Part shown: in pieces, positions 6,597 to 8,707 of the stretch
How positions within the stretch are numbered: the first letter of the stretch is position 1
Layout of the letters: the number at the start of each line of letters is the position of its first letter
Origin: an uncultured Armatimonadota bacterium
GTDB taxonomy: Bacteria > Armatimonadota > Armatimonadia > Armatimonadales > Armatimonadaceae
Reading direction: 5' to 3'
DNA length: 8,707 nt
Assembly (NCBI GenBank): GCA_903915615.1
Contig: CAIWTR010000257.1
Coordinates: 1 to 8,707, forward strand
Notes under the pieces: generated by a model
Databases searched by the model: none
Seen by the model: the letters and a program-made list of their open reading frames with translations, nothing else
Told to the model about the DNA's origin: nothing
Position numbers and translations under genes: made by a program

Positions 6597-6604
6597 ATAC
6601 AAAT

Positions 6605-7720
6605 TTGGCATTAGGCATCGGTATCGTAGGACTTCCAAATGTTGGTAAGTCAACACTCTTCAATGCAATTACGAAGGCTGGTGCACTGGCTGCCAACTAT
6701 CCATTTGCGACGATTGACAAAAATGTAGGTGTGGTTGCGGTGCCGGATGCGCGCCTTCAACCCCTTCAAAAGCTATACGCAAAAGGTGATCGACTCCCAC
6801 AGATTATTCCAACGAGCGTCGAATTCGTCGACATTGCCGGTCTCGTTCGTGGCGCACACAAAGGTGAGGGACTTGGGAATCAGTTTTTAGGGAATATTCG
6901 GGAAGTCTCTGCCGTTGCGCACGTTGTCCGCTGTTTTGTTGATGACAATATTGTTCACGTCGAAGGCCGCGTCGATGCCATGGATGACCTCCTTGCCATC
7001 AATACCGAGCTTGCTCTTTCTGACCTGCAAACGCTCGAAAAGCGCGTTGACCGAATCCGTAAAAACGCAAAGACGGTCAAGGAAGACAAGGAACTTCTTG
7101 AGGTTGTTGAAGGTCTCTTGCCTCACTTGAACGAAGCTCTGCCTGCACGCACATTCACCTTTCACGACCCAGTCGTCCTCGCGCGTGCTCACAAAGAACT
7201 TCGTCTCCTTACTGCCAAACCGGTCATCTATGTCGCGAATGTGGCAGAAGAAGATCTACCAGATGGCGGTAACAACCCACATGTGGCAGCACTTCGCGAA
7301 TATGCAAAGACTGAGAACGCAGATATCTGTGTTATTTGCGCAAAGATTGAAGCTGAGCTTTCAGAGCTTGATGCCGATGAAGCAATGGAATACCTGGAAA
7401 GCCTTGATTTGCATGAACCCGGTCTAAACCGTCTGATCAGAATCGGTTACCAAGTGCTTGGCCTGCGAACCTTTATCACCGCTGGTGAAAAGGAAACCAG
7501 AGCTTGGACAATCGTTGCCGGTGACAAAGCGCCTGCAGCCGCTGGTGTTATTCACACCGACCTCGAACATGGGTTCATCCGGGCTGAAGTTATCAGCTGG
7601 GACAAGCTTGTGGAAGCAGGCTCGATTCCGCATGCACGTGATCGAGGCTGGGTACGAACCGAGGGTAAGGATTACATCGTGCAGGATGGTGATGTAATGA
7701 ACATCCTCCACAGCGGATAG
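6605..7720 (+). CDS. ychF: YchF/OLA1-family P-loop ATPase
   Basis: Ribosome-associated nucleotide-binding protein of the Obg-HflX group that prefers ATP over GTP; it is linked to stress and redox responses in studied bacteria. The 371 residues are close to the usual 363 or so. The N-terminal G domain has P-loop GLPNVGKST at 9-17, switch/Walker B VDIAGLVRG at 75-83 with Asp76, and NVAE at 212-215, the NxxE variant that replaces the GTP-specifying NKxD. A coiled helical insert lies near 130-200. The C-terminal TGS domain is at about 287-370 (TAGEKETRAWT at 292-302; HTDLEHGFIRAEVISWD; KDYIVQDGDV). The start is TTG, supported by GGAGG eight bases upstream and by the conserved IGIVGLPNVGKS N-terminus. 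It appears to be monocistronic: its own promoter before it, a strong terminator after it. Confidence 0.97.
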   Translation: MALGIGIVGLPNVGKSTLFNAITKAGALAANYPFATIDKNVGVVAVPDARLQPLQKLYAKGDRLPQIIPTSVEFVDIAGLVRGAHKGEGLGNQFLGNIREVSAVAHVVRCFVDDNIVHVEGRVDAMDDLLAINTELALSDLQTLEKRVDRIRKNAKTVKEDKELLEVVEGLLPHLNEALPARTFTFHDPVVLARAHKELRLLTAKPVIYVANVAEEDLPDGGNNPHVAALREYAKTENADICVICAKIEAELSELDADEAMEYLESLDLHEPGLNRLIRIGYQVLGLRTFITAGEKETRAWTIVAGDKAPAAAGVIHTDLEHGFIRAEVISWDKLVEAGSIPHARDRGWVRTEGKDYIVQDGDVMNILHSG

Positions 7721-7744
7721 ACATTTCCAGCGAAGCACAACAAC

Positions 7745-7785
7745 AAAACACTCAGGCCGATTTCGGAACTGAGTGTTTTTGTTTT
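7745..7785 (+). terminator. Rho-independent terminator, probably bidirectional
   Basis: AAAACACTCAG (7745-7755) pairs with CTGAGTGTTTT (7769-7779); an inner CCGA/TCGG pairing sits in the loop, and the T-rich run TTTTTGTTTT follows (7776-7785). It lies 24 bases after the ychF stop. On the minus strand the same stem is followed by TTTTGTTGTTG, so it can also end the convergent oxidoreductase transcript. Confidence 0.92.
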
Positions 7786-7822
7786 GAGAACTATGTTTTC
7801 AAGCAGCTGTTCTAATACAGAA

Positions 7823-8707
7823 TTATCCCCAACGGTCTGGCTTCAGCTGATGGATATCAAATCTGGTTGGCGTCCCGGTTACGATATTCATGACGAGCTC
7901 ACCTGTTACGGGACCAAGGGAAAGCCCCATCATCGAATGGCCAGTCGCAACAACGACGTTCTTCGTATCCAGCTCTCCGATGTAAGGTAAGCCATCTGGT
8001 GAACATGGGCGTAGGCCACTCCAAACAGGTACCAAAGCATCCAACTTGTCACGATATGCAGGAAAGAACTGTTGTACGGATTTCCGAATACCGTTAACCC
8101 GATTCTGATTGACGGTAAGGTCATCGCCGGCGATTTCCATTGTGCCACCGATACGCAATCGACCACCCATGGGAGTCACGGCTACTCGTGCTTCGACCAG
8201 AATGGAGCAGATTTCAGGAAGCTGAACTGGGTTGTCGATGACAAAGCTATAGCCCTTACCACCTTGCATCGGCATTCGGACACCGAGTGACTCCGTGAGG
8301 TGCGGACTCCAGGTTCCACCAGCGATGACCACTTTGCCGGCACTCAACTGTAATGACTCCGTGTGGACACTGACCCCGGACGTGGAAGTCTTTATCGCTT
8401 CAACCCGAGTACTCCAGTGAAAGGTGACACCTTTGGCGAGCAAGTAGGAATGTAGCGTATGAAGGAGCTTGTCTGGTGAGAGATGAGCATCCTTTGGAAA
8501 GTAGACACCACCTGCAACATCTACATCCAATGCAGGATCCAATGCCTGGACCTGAGCCTTATCCAACTTGGTGGCTGGAACTCCCAAGGCTACCGCACGA
8601 TCAGCAAATGCGTACTCATGGTGGAGTGCAGCTTCCGTCTTGCACAACATCGTCAGTCCACGAAGCGTTAGGTCAAATCCGCCATCGATGTCATCATCCA
8701 AGGAAAC
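7823..8707 (-). CDS. FAD-dependent amino acid oxidase/dehydrogenase (DadA/glycine oxidase type), 5' end cut by window edge
   Basis: Flavoenzyme of the DAO family that oxidises the amine carbon of an amino acid, probably a D-amino acid or glycine-like substrate, to an imino acid. 294 codons are visible; the reading frame is open to the right edge, so the N-terminal FAD-binding GxGxxG is outside. Visible landmarks, counted from the edge: GVYFPKDAHLSPDKLL near 67-82, VVIAGGTWSPHL near 126-137, GLRPCSPDGLPYIG near 231-244, and the C-terminal FAD-contact segment ATGHSMMGLSLGPVTGEL near 254-271. A TTG at 8701 could pass for a start, but the frame is open upstream and half the FAD domain would be missing, so the gene begins outside the window. 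It is convergent with ychF and shares its terminator. The exact substrate cannot be read from the sequence; no signal peptide region is visible. Confidence 0.9.
   Translation of the reverse strand, partial: VSLDDDIDGGFDLTLRGLTMLCKTEAALHHEYAFADRAVALGVPATKLDKAQVQALDPALDVDVAGGVYFPKDAHLSPDKLLHTLHSYLLAKGVTFHWSTRVEAIKTSTSGVSVHTESLQLSAGKVVIAGGTWSPHLTESLGVRMPMQGGKGYSFVIDNPVQLPEICSILVEARVAVTPMGGRLRIGGTMEIAGDDLTVNQNRVNGIRKSVQQFFPAYRDKLDALVPVWSGLRPCSPDGLPYIGELDTKNVVVATGHSMMGLSLGPVTGELVMNIVTGTPTRFDIHQLKPDRWG

Larger units (their letters stand above)
6557..6599. promoter_or_regulatory. Perfect 10-bp inverted repeat enclosing the ychF promoter and Shine-Dalgarno
   Basis: TATCCTCCGG (6557-6566) and CCGGAGGATA (6590-6599) are exact reverse complements separated by 23 bases. 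The right arm contains the ychF Shine-Dalgarno GGAGG; the loop contains the putative -10 box. In RNA reading in from upstream, the arms would pair and hide the ribosome site; RNA started at about 6589 would lack the left arm. The repeat is seen directly; the regulatory role is inferred. Confidence 0.65.

Noticed and set aside
8699..8701. TTG at 8701 as the start of the oxidoreductase
   Set aside because: The reading frame is open to the window edge and the N-terminal FAD-binding half would be missing, so the gene is partial rather than starting here.
1..8707. Mobile elements, CRISPR arrays, tRNA or rRNA genes
   Set aside because: No direct-repeat arrays, transposase or integrase motifs, terminal inverted repeats, or tRNA/rRNA-like sequences were seen on either strand.

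Overview
The window is a compact bacterial chromosome segment of moderate GC content (near 50 percent by eye), with no phage, IS, tRNA, rRNA or CRISPR signal. The lineage cannot be fixed from the sequence alone. TTG and GTG starts, a near-leaderless lysS with a TATAAT box just before its ATG, a long-form HisG with no visible his operon, and a DosS-type sensor kinase would fit an actinobacterial, chloroflexotal or related lineage. This is an inference, not a determination.

Layout. Minus strand, 1-1891: hisG (long-form ATP phosphoribosyltransferase) is followed by a CPA2-type cation:proton antiporter whose GTG start overlaps the hisG stop by one base; the antiporter runs off the left edge. An 86-bp divergent gap (1892-1977) separates hisG from the plus-strand block.

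Plus strand, 1978-6484: lysS (class II lysyl-tRNA synthetase) overlaps by 4 bases a soluble GAF-HisKA_3-HATPase sensor kinase. After 46 bp comes a NarL/FixJ response regulator, and after another 28 bp a tandem universal stress protein with an N-terminal CxxC...CxxC (zinc-ribbon-like) extension. The kinase GAF domain carries the His and Tyr that align, at identical spacing, with the heme ligand and distal Tyr of Mycobacterium tuberculosis DosS/DevS. Kinase, regulator and USP together therefore look like a DosS-DosR-USP (gas/redox/dormancy) module, here appended to a lysyl-tRNA synthetase gene.

Plus strand, 6485-7720: ychF (OLA1-type P-loop ATPase) starts at TTG. Its promoter and Shine-Dalgarno lie in and around a perfect 10-bp inverted repeat. 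In read-through RNA this repeat would sequester the ribosome site; a transcript from the internal promoter would lack the left arm.

A strong hairpin terminator (7745-7785) separates ychF from a convergent minus-strand FAD-dependent amino acid oxidase/dehydrogenase (DadA/glycine oxidase type), which is cut by the right edge.

The most interesting content is the DosS/DosR/USP-like cassette coupled to lysS, the zinc-ribbon-USP fusion with a strong internal start, and the ychF leader architecture.
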